Below are positions 50,892-59,064 of a stretch of DNA of 64,000 bases, piece after piece (position 1 is the first letter of the stretch; every line of letters begins with the position of its first letter). Below the pieces are notes generated by a model. The model was not told where the DNA came from, searched no databases, and saw nothing but the letters and a program-made list of their open reading frames with translations. This DNA comes from Actinomycetes bacterium. GTDB lineage: Bacteria > Actinomycetota > Acidimicrobiia > IMCC26256 > JANYLB01. The DNA is taken from the NCBI GenBank assembly GCA_025363815.1, contig JANYLB010000061.1, forward strand, positions 1 through 64,000, given 5' to 3'. The translations under genes were made by a program, and so were the position numbers.

Positions 50892-51322
50892 CGGCGGGCC
50901 GCGACCCGATCAGCGAACGCGGCGTCAAGCGCGCCGGCGAGCTGAGCGAGAGCCGTGTCTACGAGCGCGGCATCCGCGCAGCGATCGAGGAGCGGTTGCA
51001 GGTTCTCGGCCATGGTGGCCTCCGCGTTGTGCAACGCCACTCGGCCCTCGGGGGTGAGCTGGAGGCGGACGGCGCGGCGGTCACCGTCGACGGGGGCCCG
51101 GGTCACCAGGTTCCGCTCGACGAGCGCATCGACCATCGCCGAGACGCTCGGCTTGGCGAGTGCGAGCCTCCCCGCGAGCGCGGTGGCGCGCTCGCTGCCC
51201 TCGGAGATCATCGCCAGCAATCGGTACTGGGGAAGCGTGATCTCGCCGCACGAGCGCTCGAGAACCCGGGCGAGGCGGGCCAGGGTGCGGACGGTCTCTG
51301 GCGAGGTGTGGGGCGTGGTCAT
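50888..51322 (-). CDS. MarR-family regulator of the ABC exporter operon
   Basis: A 144-residue winged-helix regulator. LPQYRLLAMISEGSERATALAGRLALAKPSVSAMVDALVERNLV contains the recognition helix, TRAPVDGDRRAVRLQLTPEG the wing, and the ends form the dimer helices. Coupled by 4-bp overlap to the exporter gene, it likely represses the operon and is released by exported drug-like ligands, a common arrangement. ATG 51322 has no ribosome site upstream, and a -10 hexamer ends only 10 nt before it, so the mRNA is probably leaderless. It resembles the other MarR protein only in the family fold. Confidence 0.9.
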   Translation of the reverse strand: MTTPHTSPETVRTLARLARVLERSCGEITLPQYRLLAMISEGSERATALAGRLALAKPSVSAMVDALVERNLVTRAPVDGDRRAVRLQLTPEGRVALHNAEATMAENLQPLLDRCADAALVDTALAQLAGALDAAFADRVAARR

Positions 51323-51332
51323 CAGGCCAGTG

Positions 51333-51338
51333 AGTATA
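51333..51338 (-). promoter_or_regulatory. Candidate -10 box for a leaderless marR-ABC transcript
   Basis: On the minus strand positions 51338-51333 read TATACT (5 of 6 with the consensus). The start codon at 51322 follows after 10 nt, which places the transcription start within a few bases of the ATG. No clear -35 is present. Short repeats (GTTAG/CTAAT half-sites at 51346-51365) upstream could bind the MarR protein. Confidence 0.45.
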
Positions 51339-51470
51339 CCGAACAGTTAGAAAGACGAACTAATCCCGGAGCGGGAGACCTTGGGGGAGATCGGCTCAAG
51401 TTTGCATTGCGAGGGCCGATATCAGCGACGGGGCAACGCCGTGTTGCCGGAACTCAAAAGGTGGGAATTG

Positions 51471-51569
51471 ATGCTTATCCAGCTCGGTGGACTGGTCGTC
51501 GTAGCGGCGCTCATTGCGTTCCTGGTGATGCAACGACGCAAGGAAAGCCAGAACCGCACCGCGCGCTGA
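51471..51569 (+). CDS. Possible small single-pass membrane protein, 32 aa
   Basis: A short frame coding for a membrane helix (GLVVVAALIAFLVM) and a positively charged cytoplasmic tail ending RKESQNRTAR. This composition is typical of real small membrane proteins and unlike random GC-rich frames. ATG 51471 is used; GTG 51441 would add ten residues. The ribosome site is weak (GTGGGA). It lies alone between the MarR operon (divergent) and the DapB-like gene (convergent). Expression needs proof. The surrounding 51323-51655 contains no other gene. Confidence 0.4.
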   Translation: MLIQLGGLVVVAALIAFLVMQRRKESQNRTAR

Positions 51570-51655
51570 GAACCGCTCGGGTTTCCGAGCGTGCGACAGG
51601 GCGGAGGCGCCTCGGCTCAGGTTGGGGCGCTTCGTCGCGAAGCGGGGCGCCGTGG

Positions 51656-52732
51656 CTAACGGATGACGTTGCGCGAAGTGACGAGCGGAAGGTCGAGCGT
51701 GGAGAGCACTCCCGGCGCGGCGTCGCACACTGCTGGGATCGCGTTCAGCAGGCGCATGGCGGTCGCGATGAGCCCGCCGGTGTTGTGATCGCCGTCGGGT
51801 CCCTCGAATTTCAGCTCACACTCGAGCGAAGGGCGACCAACGATGCGGATGACATAGGACCCACTGCCGTGCTGGCGGGGCCAGTCGGATGCGGCCTGGT
51901 CCCGAAGGCGAGTGACGTGCTCGACGACGATCGCGGGCCGGCCGTTGACGATGCCCTGAACCTCGAAGCGCAGCGCCTCCATCGTCCCCTTCTCTATCGT
52001 GCCCAGATCGCCCCAGTCGGAGTTCAGGATGAACGTCTCGTCGGCACCTCGCCGTTCGCAGAGCTCCTCGATCCCGTCTAGCTCGACTCCCATGGCCGCG
52101 GCCATCATCTCCACAACCCCGGCCCACGCAACCGAGATCGAGCCGGGCAGGAGCAGGAGCGCCGGGTAGTCGAGGGGCTTGCCGAACCCCATGGTCTCGA
52201 ACAGCACCTCGGGCTGGTCGTAGGTGGCGTAGTTCAGGATCTCCTGGATTCGCAACGATTCGATCTCCTCGCAGAAGCCGGCGAGGGTGAGCGGTAGGAG
52301 ATCGTTCGCGAATCCGGGATCGATGCCCGAGGTGAAGAGCGACACGTTGCCATCTGCGCACGCTTGCTCGAGCCGCGCCACGACGCGCGGGTCGGCCGAT
52401 GGTGGGTAGAGCAACGAAACCACCGAGCTCGACACGACGTTCTTTCCCGACTCCAGGAACCGGCACATTTCCGCAACGGCTTCTTGGGGGCGTAGATCGC
52501 CGGTGGCATTGTGCGAAACCGCATCAGCATCGAGCGCGAGCAGCTCGTCGACATCGTTCGTCGCGAGCACCCCCACAGCCGAAAGCCCCGCGAGCTCTCC
52601 GGCGTCACGACCGACCTTGTCGGGGTTGTGTACCCAGAGACCGACGAGCTCGAGCTCGGGATGTTCGATAATGGCCCGAAGTGCAAGCGCGCCGACGTTG
52701 CCAGTGCTCCACTGGATCACTCGGTAGGTCAT
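51656..52732 (-). CDS. DapB-like NAD(P)-dependent dehydrogenase
   Basis: A 358-residue protein with an N-terminal Rossmann domain of the dihydrodipicolinate-reductase type (YRVIQWSTGNVGALALRAIIEHPELELVGLWVHNPDKVGRDAGEL) and a different C-terminal half. Proteins of this shape include 2,4-diaminopentanoate dehydrogenase and are common in mycobacteria and relatives, often near lipid catabolism genes; the true lysine enzyme is shorter and has the SHHxxKxDAPSGT motif, which is absent here. GIDPGFANDLLPL is a family landmark. ATG 52732 overlaps the stop of the second thioesterase by 4 bp. Last gene of a three-gene operon. Substrate unknown. Confidence 0.8.
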   Translation of the reverse strand: MTYRVIQWSTGNVGALALRAIIEHPELELVGLWVHNPDKVGRDAGELAGLSAVGVLATNDVDELLALDADAVSHNATGDLRPQEAVAEMCRFLESGKNVVSSSVVSLLYPPSADPRVVARLEQACADGNVSLFTSGIDPGFANDLLPLTLAGFCEEIESLRIQEILNYATYDQPEVLFETMGFGKPLDYPALLLLPGSISVAWAGVVEMMAAAMGVELDGIEELCERRGADETFILNSDWGDLGTIEKGTMEALRFEVQGIVNGRPAIVVEHVTRLRDQAASDWPRQHGSGSYVIRIVGRPSLECELKFEGPDGDHNTGGLIATAMRLLNAIPAVCDAAPGVLSTLDLPLVTSRNVIR

Positions 52733-53532
52733 GACAGGATTCCTCTCGGGGTTGCGGTGACGATCGCGATAGCCATGGTGCGGCCATCTGCACCGAGGTC
52801 GCGGACCTCGACGCGCAGGAGGTCGGCATCGGGGCGGCTCCCGATCCACGTGGCGACGGCGCGGACGGGGCCGACGCGTCCCGGTCGCAGGAAGTGCAGC
52901 ACGACCGAGGTCAGATCGGCGCCACCCAGGGTGTGACGGACAGCCGACTCCACGAGGGTCGTCGTGACCCCTCCGTGCAGGATCCCCCAGGGGTTGAGCA
53001 CCGTGGCGGTGAGAGCCAGCTCGACTCCGGCCGCGGCCGGGCGCACGCCGTAGAACGAGTTGGGATCGGGCCGAGCCTTGGTCGCCGGTGGCACCACGAG
53101 GACGAGGGGGCGGTCGTAGGTCGGTGGACCGCCGGCGGGTTCGAGCACCGCCGAGGTGAGTACCGCATCGGCGAGCAGCGCGTCGGTCGCGTCGTCGCGG
53201 GCATCGATCGAAGTGACGACCGAGTTGCGTCCGGCGCGCAGCACACGCGCTCGCAGCACGATTCCGCCCTTGAGTCGGCGCGGCACCAACCGAGCGACGA
53301 GGTTGGTCGACACGATCCAGCGCGGCAGCGACGCGAGTCCGGCACACACCCCGCCGGCACTGTCGATCATGCCCAGCAGCACACCCGCGTGCGCGACGCC
53401 GCTCGGGTCGACGAGGTGAGCGGCTGCCGGGGCAGTGCCGACGACGATGCGGTCCTCACTCTGCTCGCGCAGCGTCACGCCGAGGTAGCGCGTGACCGAT
53501 CGGCCGGCGTCTGGGTCGTCGAACGCGCTCAC
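52729..53532 (-). CDS. Double-hotdog PaaI-like thioesterase (second of two)
   Basis: A 267-residue protein with two hotdog domains in one chain. The first has GVAHAGVLLGMIDSAGGVCAG, the second NPWGILHGGVTTTLVESAVRH; both show the HxG[GV] active-helix pattern of PaaI/4HBT thioesterases, with an acidic residue in the following helix. It hydrolyses an acyl-CoA in the family at large. GTG 53532 overlaps the stop of the first thioesterase by 4 bp (GTGA), and its own stop overlaps the dehydrogenase ATG. The two thioesterases are similar in layout and may be an ancient duplication. Confidence 0.82.
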   Translation of the reverse strand: MSAFDDPDAGRSVTRYLGVTLREQSEDRIVVGTAPAAAHLVDPSGVAHAGVLLGMIDSAGGVCAGLASLPRWIVSTNLVARLVPRRLKGGIVLRARVLRAGRNSVVTSIDARDDATDALLADAVLTSAVLEPAGGPPTYDRPLVLVVPPATKARPDPNSFYGVRPAAAGVELALTATVLNPWGILHGGVTTTLVESAVRHTLGGADLTSVVLHFLRPGRVGPVRAVATWIGSRPDADLLRVEVRDLGADGRTMAIAIVTATPRGILS

Positions 53533-54350
53533 AGATTGTTCGGTTCGACAAGAACCGCGACCGCGGTGGCGGTGGTTGCGGTCTGTCCGGCTGCATCGAC
53601 GACGGAGACGTCGGCCGTGTTCGGCTCGACGAGCCGCGCGGTGGTCCGGAGTGGTCCGTCCTTCACTAGCGAGAGATAGGTGATCTGGAGATCGACCGTC
53701 TCGACCGGTACCCCGGCATTCGTGCCCACGATCGCATCGGTCGCGACCACAATCGCGGTTGCGACGACTCCGCCCTGCACCGCGTCGAGCGTATTTCGGA
53801 TGTACGAGGAGAGTGGGAGCTCGATCTCGCCGGCCGAGGCGTCGATGACTGCGAAGCCGATTTGATCGAGGAGCGGCTCCGTGAGTCGGGAGTTGGGGAG
53901 GGCCAACGTACTGCGGCCCGCGCTCCCTGGCCGTGGTACCACCGGGTTGTCGTCGCGCCGGATCAGGCGGGCGAAGCTCATCGACGCGAGGCCCAGCGCG
54001 CCGAGCTCGTCGCGCAGCTCGACCTCGATCACCGCGGTCGTCCGGCCCGCCCGCAACAGTCGCGCCACCCCTTCGACCTCGTCGCCGGCTGGACGCGGTA
54101 GGAGGTGGAGCGTGAGGTCGGCTGTCGCGATCCAGTCGGGCGCGACCGCCGTCGCCGCGAGTCCGCCACCGAGCATGTCGACGAGGGTGGCGAGCACGCC
54201 GGCGTGCACCGAGCCCGAGGGGTTGCGGATGAACTCGCTGACCGGGAGCCACCCGTAGCCACGGCCGTCGTCGCGCTGCTCGAACTCCACCCTCAGGTCG
54301 CGCAAGAGGTGCTGCTCGGGCGGATAGCTCTCGTGCTGGATCTGCGTCAC
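53529..54350 (-). CDS. Double-hotdog PaaI-like thioesterase (first of two)
   Basis: A 273-residue two-hotdog protein. The first domain carries NPSGSVHAGVLATLVDMLGGGLAA, typical of PaaI thioesterases with the catalytic acid in LVDM. The second carries RNTLDAVQGGVVATAIVVATDAIVG, where the His of HGG is replaced by Gln and the acidic residue is shifted, so this half may be less active. First gene of the operon with the second thioesterase and the DapB-like enzyme. ATG 54350 is used. A long perfect inverted repeat stands 22 bp upstream, separating it from the preceding LLM gene. Confidence 0.8.
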   Translation of the reverse strand: MTQIQHESYPPEQHLLRDLRVEFEQRDDGRGYGWLPVSEFIRNPSGSVHAGVLATLVDMLGGGLAATAVAPDWIATADLTLHLLPRPAGDEVEGVARLLRAGRTTAVIEVELRDELGALGLASMSFARLIRRDDNPVVPRPGSAGRSTLALPNSRLTEPLLDQIGFAVIDASAGEIELPLSSYIRNTLDAVQGGVVATAIVVATDAIVGTNAGVPVETVDLQITYLSLVKDGPLRTTARLVEPNTADVSVVDAAGQTATTATAVAVLVEPNNL

Positions 54351-54371
54351 GTACTGAACCCCACGACTATT

Positions 54372-54408
54372 GCGTCAGAAACCCCAACACTGTTGGGGTT
54401 TCTGACGC
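54372..54408 (-). terminator. Perfect 17-bp inverted repeat after the LLM gene
   Basis: GCGTCAGAAACCCCAAC (54372-54388) and its exact complement (54392-54408) are separated by ACT. It starts 23 bp after the LLM stop on the minus strand and 22 bp before the thioesterase ATG. The position suits a strong transcription terminator, but neither side is followed by a T-run, and such a long perfect stem could also be a protein target or end of a small element. Confidence 0.6.
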
Positions 54409-54431
54409 CAAAGCGATCTTGGGCTGGTGGG

Positions 54432-55568
54432 TTAGGCGACGCCGAGGCGGGTGGCGGCCTCGCGGCGGTACCGGCTGGTCGAGTGTTCGGGGTCTTTGTC
54501 GAAGCGGGGGATCACTTCGTCGCCGAACAGCTTCACCGTCTTCTCGAGGAGGTCATGCGGGTAGACGCTGCCCGACGGCCCCATGATGAGCTGGTCGACG
54601 CCGATGTCTTCCCACTTGCGCAGTGCCTCTTCGCAGTCGTCGGGATTGCCGACGATGCTCGCGCCCATCTTCCAGCCGGCTTCGACCTGCTCCAGCGTCG
54701 GGTCGGCGATCTCGATGGGCCACTCCGGCACCCATTTAGGCTTCGGAAAGGTGTCGAGGTAGTGGAACACGAGGCTCTGCTGGCGACCGTTACCTGAACG
54801 GGTCAGAAGCTCGCGTGCTTCGTTGCGGTCTTCGAGGCACATGAAGTTGGTTGTGACCGCGATGTTGTTGTTCACGTAGTCGCCGACGGGCTCGGCATCT
54901 TCGATCGTCTTCTTGTAGAGATCGACGAGCGGCGCCATCTTCTCGGGCGCACCACCGGTGAAGCACAGCACGCCAAGACCCATCTTGGCTGCCTTCTCGA
55001 AGGTGCCCGGGTTGCCGGCCGCGACCCACATTGCAGGGTGCGGCTTCACGTACGGCTTCGGAAGCACGTTGCGCTCGGGGAGTGAAAAGAACTTTCCGTC
55101 GAACTGGTAGGTGCCGTCTTTCCACATCTTCTTGAACTCGGGGATGACCTCGTCATACATGTCACGCGTGATCTCGGGGTCGGTGATGCCGAAGCCGGCC
55201 TGCTCGGTGGTCGAGGAGCCGCGTCCGGTTCCGAACTCGAACCGTCCGCTGGAGAGGTGATCCATCATCGCGACGCGTTCGGCGACGCGGGCCGGGTGGT
55301 TCACCGGCGGCGTGATGTTGATGATCCCGGACCCGACGTGCAGTCGTTCGGTGCGGGCAAGCACCCACGGCGCGAGCACCTCGTTGGCCGAGATGTGCGA
55401 GTACTCCCAGAGGAAGTGATGCTCGGTGAGCCACGCGTACTTCCAATTGTGCTGATCGGCGACTACGCAGAGATCGGCCTCGCTCATCAGACGGGTGTGC
55501 TCGGCCTGCGGATCCGACTCCATCATCGATTGCGGGATGTAGCCGCCGCAGAACAGTCCGAACTCCAT
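54432..55568 (-). CDS. LLM-class flavin monooxygenase, LuxA-like
   Basis: A 378-residue luciferase-like monooxygenase, the longest of three LLM proteins here. MEFGLFCGGYIPQ opens the barrel, LTEHHFLWEYSHISANEV matches the ExHF substrate pocket of FMN-dependent alkanal monooxygenases, GSGIINITPPVNHPARVAERVAMMDHLSSGRFEFGTGRG follows, and an AAGNPGTFEKAAKMGLGVL motif binds phosphate. EHHF and length favour FMNH2-dependent oxygenation, which would need a flavin reductase such as the one at 19343. GGGAGGAG precedes ATG 55568. A perfect inverted repeat follows the gene. The substrate is unknown. Confidence 0.88.
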   Translation of the reverse strand: MEFGLFCGGYIPQSMMESDPQAEHTRLMSEADLCVVADQHNWKYAWLTEHHFLWEYSHISANEVLAPWVLARTERLHVGSGIINITPPVNHPARVAERVAMMDHLSSGRFEFGTGRGSSTTEQAGFGITDPEITRDMYDEVIPEFKKMWKDGTYQFDGKFFSLPERNVLPKPYVKPHPAMWVAAGNPGTFEKAAKMGLGVLCFTGGAPEKMAPLVDLYKKTIEDAEPVGDYVNNNIAVTTNFMCLEDRNEARELLTRSGNGRQQSLVFHYLDTFPKPKWVPEWPIEIADPTLEQVEAGWKMGASIVGNPDDCEEALRKWEDIGVDQLIMGPSGSVYPHDLLEKTVKLFGDEVIPRFDKDPEHSTSRYRREAATRLGVA

Positions 55569-55654
55569 TGGGTTGCTCCTCCCCGAGCGAAGTGATCGAG
55601 AGCGCCTCGACCAGATTTAGAACACGTTATAAAAATGGTGACTCGTTGTCCAGT

Positions 55655-55696
55655 GCCGCCCACTCAGAACTGGAGGCCGCCCGCTCAGAACTGGAA
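55655..55696. repeat. 21-bp tandem duplication at the end of the MBOAT gene
   Basis: Bases 55655-55675 and 55676-55696 differ at two positions (shared core CTCAGAACTGGA). The gene-side copy encodes the last residues and stop (55685-55687) of the MBOAT protein; the second copy repeats the same codons and stop in frame. Confidence 0.85.
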
Positions 55697-57106
55697 GTAG
55701 ATGAAGGGCTGAGGGGGTTGGCCGCTCCACACCAGGAGCGCGACCAGCGCCACCCCCGCGAGCGCGCCCTGCGCGACCGGGTTCCAGCGGGTCAGGGGTT
55801 GGAGGCGGGCGCGGTTGCGATCAGCGAGATCGATCGCCACGACTGCGACGACCATGATCGCCACCGTCACGAAGCTTCCCTTCCACGCGCCAGCGCGCGG
55901 ACCGAGGAGCCCGTCGAATAGCCCGACGAAGAACTGGAACGCGTCGCCCAGCGTGTTGGCGCGGAAGAACACCCAGAGCGCGGTCACGAGGGTGAACGTG
56001 GCGAGAATGGCGGGCACGTCACGCCACCGCGGTGATTCGGGACGACCCCGGGGCTCGTAGGTGCCGGTTGCCCGATCGATTGCGAGCGCGACACCGTGGA
56101 GGCCTCCCCACACGACGAACGTCCACGAGGCTCCGTGCCACAGGCCACCGAGCAGCATGGTGACGAACAGGTTGCGGTAGGTGACCAACGAGGAGACCTG
56201 GTTTCCCCCGAGCGGGATGTACAGGTAGTCGTGCAGCCAGGTCGAGAGCGAGATGTGCCACGTCCGCCAGAACTGCGTGATGTTCCGCGAGAAATAGGGC
56301 TGCTCGAAGTTTCGGAACACCTCGATACCCAGCAGCCGTGACGTTCCCCGGGCGATGTCGGAATAGCCCGAGAAATCTCCGTAGATCTGAATCGCGAACG
56401 CGACCGCGCCGGTGATGAGCGGTACCGCGCCGCGGCCGCCGGGCGAGTGGAAGATCTCGGTGGCGATGGGCGCGACCGCGTCGGCGATGACCACCTTCTT
56501 GACCAGGCCGAGAACGATCAACACGACCGCGGAGTAGGTGGTCGAAGCATCGGGGCGCCGTCGCTCGTTGCGGAGCTCCGGAAGGAGATGCCACGCGCGC
56601 TCGATGGGTCCGGCCAAAAGCAACGGAAAATACGACATGAAAAGAGCAAATGTGACGGGCGAACGTTCGGGTTCGATTCGGCCGCGGAAGGTATCCATGG
56701 CATAGCTGATCGCGTGGAATGTGTAGAAGCTGATCCCGATCGGCAGCAGGATCTCGAGCACATGGTTAGGCAGATCCAGCCCGGCCAGCTCGGTTATGCG
56801 GTGGGCCGAGTCGACGAAGAACCCGAAGTACTTGAAAAAACCGAGCACGGTCAGATTCACCGTCACCGCGACGAGCAGCCATCGCTTGCTGTTCCTGGGC
56901 GACGTCGCGGCGGCGATGCGCTGGGCGGTGAAGAAGGCCGCGGCGGTGACGAACGCAAGCAGCGCGACCAGCCGGTAGTCCCAGTAGGCGTAGAACAGGT
57001 ACGAGGCGCCGAGGAGGAACCAGTTCTGCGCGCGATGCGGGAGGAACCAGTAGACCGCCAGAACAACGCCGAAGAAGAGCGCGAACTGCAATGAGTTGAA
57101 GATCAC
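55685..57106 (-). CDS. MBOAT O-acyltransferase (AlgI-like)
   Basis: A 473-residue polytopic membrane enzyme with about eleven helices that moves acyl groups across the membrane onto a polysaccharide or glycan. FNSLQFALFFGVVLAVYWFLP is the standard AlgI/PatA/DltB start. GISFYTFHAISYAMDTFRG, YGDFSGYSDIARGTSRLLG and NFEQPYFSRNITQFWRTWHISLSTWLHDYLYIPLGG are the conserved MBOAT loops, and the invariant His is in GGLWHGASWTFVVWGGLHG. GTG 57106 overlaps the stop of the SGNH-like gene by 4 bp. The two form an AlgI/AlgJ-type or PatA/PatB-type pair. Acetyl as group and the target glycan are inferred. Confidence 0.92.
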   Translation of the reverse strand: MIFNSLQFALFFGVVLAVYWFLPHRAQNWFLLGASYLFYAYWDYRLVALLAFVTAAAFFTAQRIAAATSPRNSKRWLLVAVTVNLTVLGFFKYFGFFVDSAHRITELAGLDLPNHVLEILLPIGISFYTFHAISYAMDTFRGRIEPERSPVTFALFMSYFPLLLAGPIERAWHLLPELRNERRRPDASTTYSAVVLIVLGLVKKVVIADAVAPIATEIFHSPGGRGAVPLITGAVAFAIQIYGDFSGYSDIARGTSRLLGIEVFRNFEQPYFSRNITQFWRTWHISLSTWLHDYLYIPLGGNQVSSLVTYRNLFVTMLLGGLWHGASWTFVVWGGLHGVALAIDRATGTYEPRGRPESPRWRDVPAILATFTLVTALWVFFRANTLGDAFQFFVGLFDGLLGPRAGAWKGSFVTVAIMVVAVVAIDLADRNRARLQPLTRWNPVAQGALAGVALVALLVWSGQPPQPFIYFQF

Positions 57107-58146
57107 CCGCCGGCGGCCCCGGCTCGTGGCCAACCGAGGCTGTGAAGGTCCTTGCCGAGCAACTCCGACCAGGCCAGCGCCGCGGGCCTCGTGAGATGGA
57201 CGTAGTCGGGGAAGTCGACGTCGGGCTCGCTGCGGTCGAGGTCGAGCACGGTTGTGCCGGTGCTGCGAGCAGCCGCGGTAGCGGTTCGTCTCCAAGCCTC
57301 GTATTGCGCCGCGCCGTGTGGGTGGGCGTTTCGGAAGGTGGTGGGGACGGGCATGATCACGACGACGGTCTCGATGCCTTTGGCGCGGAGGGTACGCAGG
57401 GTCGACGTGAAGGCGTTGATATAGCGAGGCGTGGCCGCGAACCGTGCGAGCTGTTGGCGGCGGAGATAGGTCGCAGCGCGTTTGAGATGTCGGCCCTTGG
57501 TCGTAGTCATCGGACCGAGGAGCTGGCCTAGCGGCCGACTGTCGCGACGATGCGCCCGGGTGCCGGCCCTGAGATTCTGCGCGAGCGTTACCGGCTCTCT
57601 GAGCTCGACCCGGCGACGCGCGACCGAGAGCCCGGCCGCGAGCACTCGATCCGCGGCGCCGAGCAAACCCGGCCGTGTCGCACGCGCCGCTTCGTACTGG
57701 GTGATGACGGGGTTCGGGCGGCCGCCGTTGAAGTCGAGGCTGGAGATGCCCCACACGACGCGCCTGGGGTGCAGCCGGGGAACCACCTGGTCGAGCAACC
57801 AGCGCTGGACGACGGGGGTCGATGCGCCCGGGAGCGCCACGTTGTGGATGTGCTCGAGACCCATCTCGTGCTCGAGCACCTTCGGCACCGCCCCGCGGGC
57901 CATCTGTGACGTTCCTACGAGCACAACATCGCTGCGCACACCGCCAGCCTCGAGCCGGTCCATGTCGGTGACGACGTCGCGTGCCCGCACGTCGTAGTAG
58001 TCGTCTTGGGGAGCCAGGCGTCGCTCGGCCAGCCCGACGGCTCCGTCGGCGATGACGACCACCGCGGCCAGGCCGACGACGAAGCCGATGATCCATCGGG
58101 CCCGCGCCCCGGTCACGATGCCCGGTGAACCTGTGGTGCCCCCCAT
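57103..58146 (-). CDS. Membrane-anchored SGNH-like protein, AlgJ/PatB-like partner
   Basis: A 347-residue protein with one N-terminal membrane anchor (WIIGFVVGLAAVVVIADGAVGL) and an extracytoplasmic domain of the SGNH type. VLVGTSQMARG looks like the block I Ser motif, WGISSLDFNGGRPN a following block, and PDYVHLTRPAALAWSELL the block V Asp-x-x-His. This fits a carbohydrate O-acetyltransferase that receives acyl groups from the MBOAT protein encoded directly downstream (4-bp overlap). ATG 58146 with GAGG upstream is chosen over a GTG at 58200. It diverges from the MerR gene, 122 bp away. Confidence 0.8.
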   Translation of the reverse strand: MGGTTGSPGIVTGARARWIIGFVVGLAAVVVIADGAVGLAERRLAPQDDYYDVRARDVVTDMDRLEAGGVRSDVVLVGTSQMARGAVPKVLEHEMGLEHIHNVALPGASTPVVQRWLLDQVVPRLHPRRVVWGISSLDFNGGRPNPVITQYEAARATRPGLLGAADRVLAAGLSVARRRVELREPVTLAQNLRAGTRAHRRDSRPLGQLLGPMTTTKGRHLKRAATYLRRQQLARFAATPRYINAFTSTLRTLRAKGIETVVVIMPVPTTFRNAHPHGAAQYEAWRRTATAAARSTGTTVLDLDRSEPDVDFPDYVHLTRPAALAWSELLGKDLHSLGWPRAGAAGG

Positions 58147-58268
58147 GCTTTTGGCCTCAGGCTCGCTCTCCGATGAGGCCACGAAGAGTAGCCATGGCAC
58201 CGCCGCGGCCGCAGGCGGTGGGGCGGTTCCGTTCGGATCGTGGGAGTGATCGCTCCTAAGATCAGGCC

Positions 58269-59054
58269 ATGACGTCGGAAGCTCAGCGCTGGCGGGTTGA
58301 CGAGCTGGCCGACCGCTGCACGCTTTCGGTCGACACGATCCGCTTCTACCAGAAGCGCGGACTGCTCCCGCCGCCCGATCGAGTGGGCCGGGTCGGCTGG
58401 TACGGGCCCTCCCACGCCGAGCGTCTCGCCCGGATCCGTGAGCTCCAGGCCCAGGGCTTGAACCTCGAGGTGATCCGGCGCCTGCTCGACGGCGAGCTCG
58501 ATCCCGCCGACATGGCCCTCGTCGCCGCTGTCGCCGCCGACGGCGATAGCAACCAGGCCGAACGATTCATGACCCTCGCCGAAGTTGCCGAACAGGCCGG
58601 TGTACCGCTCGCGCTCGTCGAGGCCGTCGAGCGCGAAGGGTTGCTAGTTCCCCGCCGGCATGCGGGCGAGACGCGCTACACCGAGGCCGACGTCGCCATC
58701 GTCGGCTCCGCGTTGCGGTTGTTGGAGACCGGCCTGCCGATGCCCGAGCTCCTCGCGGTTGCTCGCCGTCACCACGAGATGACCCGCGAGATAGCCGAGA
58801 TGGCGGTCGCGATGTTCGACGAGCACGTGCGGCGTCCACTCCTCGCCGCTGAAATTTCTGCCGACGCGCGTGCCGAGCGATTGGTCGACGCGTTTCGGGT
58901 GCTCCTGCCGTCGGTTACCGAGCTCGTCTCGCACCATTTCCGCCGGGTTCTCCTCGAGGTCGCGCAAGAGCACATCGAAGCAGTCGGTGCACCGGAGGAA
59001 CGAGCCGCGGTCGATGCCGAAGGTGGCCGTGCCATGGAAGGGCTTCTGTCGTGA
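58269..59054 (+). CDS. MerR-family regulator with two MerR domains
   Basis: A 261-residue regulator. The first MerR helix-turn-helix and wing are WRVDELADRCTLSVDTIRFYQKRGLLPPPDRVGRVGWYGPSHAERL (about 8-52). A second, weaker one is MTLAEVAEQAGVPLALVEAVEREGLLVPRRHAGETRYTEADVAI (about 100-143). The C terminus is helical and has no Cys pair, so metal sensing of classic MerR is unlikely. ATG 58269 is used. The menG start lies only 10 bp behind its stop, and menF overlaps menG, so it may be cotranscribed with and control menaquinone genes. Ligand unknown. Confidence 0.85.
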   Translation: MTSEAQRWRVDELADRCTLSVDTIRFYQKRGLLPPPDRVGRVGWYGPSHAERLARIRELQAQGLNLEVIRRLLDGELDPADMALVAAVAADGDSNQAERFMTLAEVAEQAGVPLALVEAVEREGLLVPRRHAGETRYTEADVAIVGSALRLLETGLPMPELLAVARRHHEMTREIAEMAVAMFDEHVRRPLLAAEISADARAERLVDAFRVLLPSVTELVSHHFRRVLLEVAQEHIEAVGAPEERAAVDAEGGRAMEGLLS

Positions 59055-59064
59055 GCGGGCTGTC

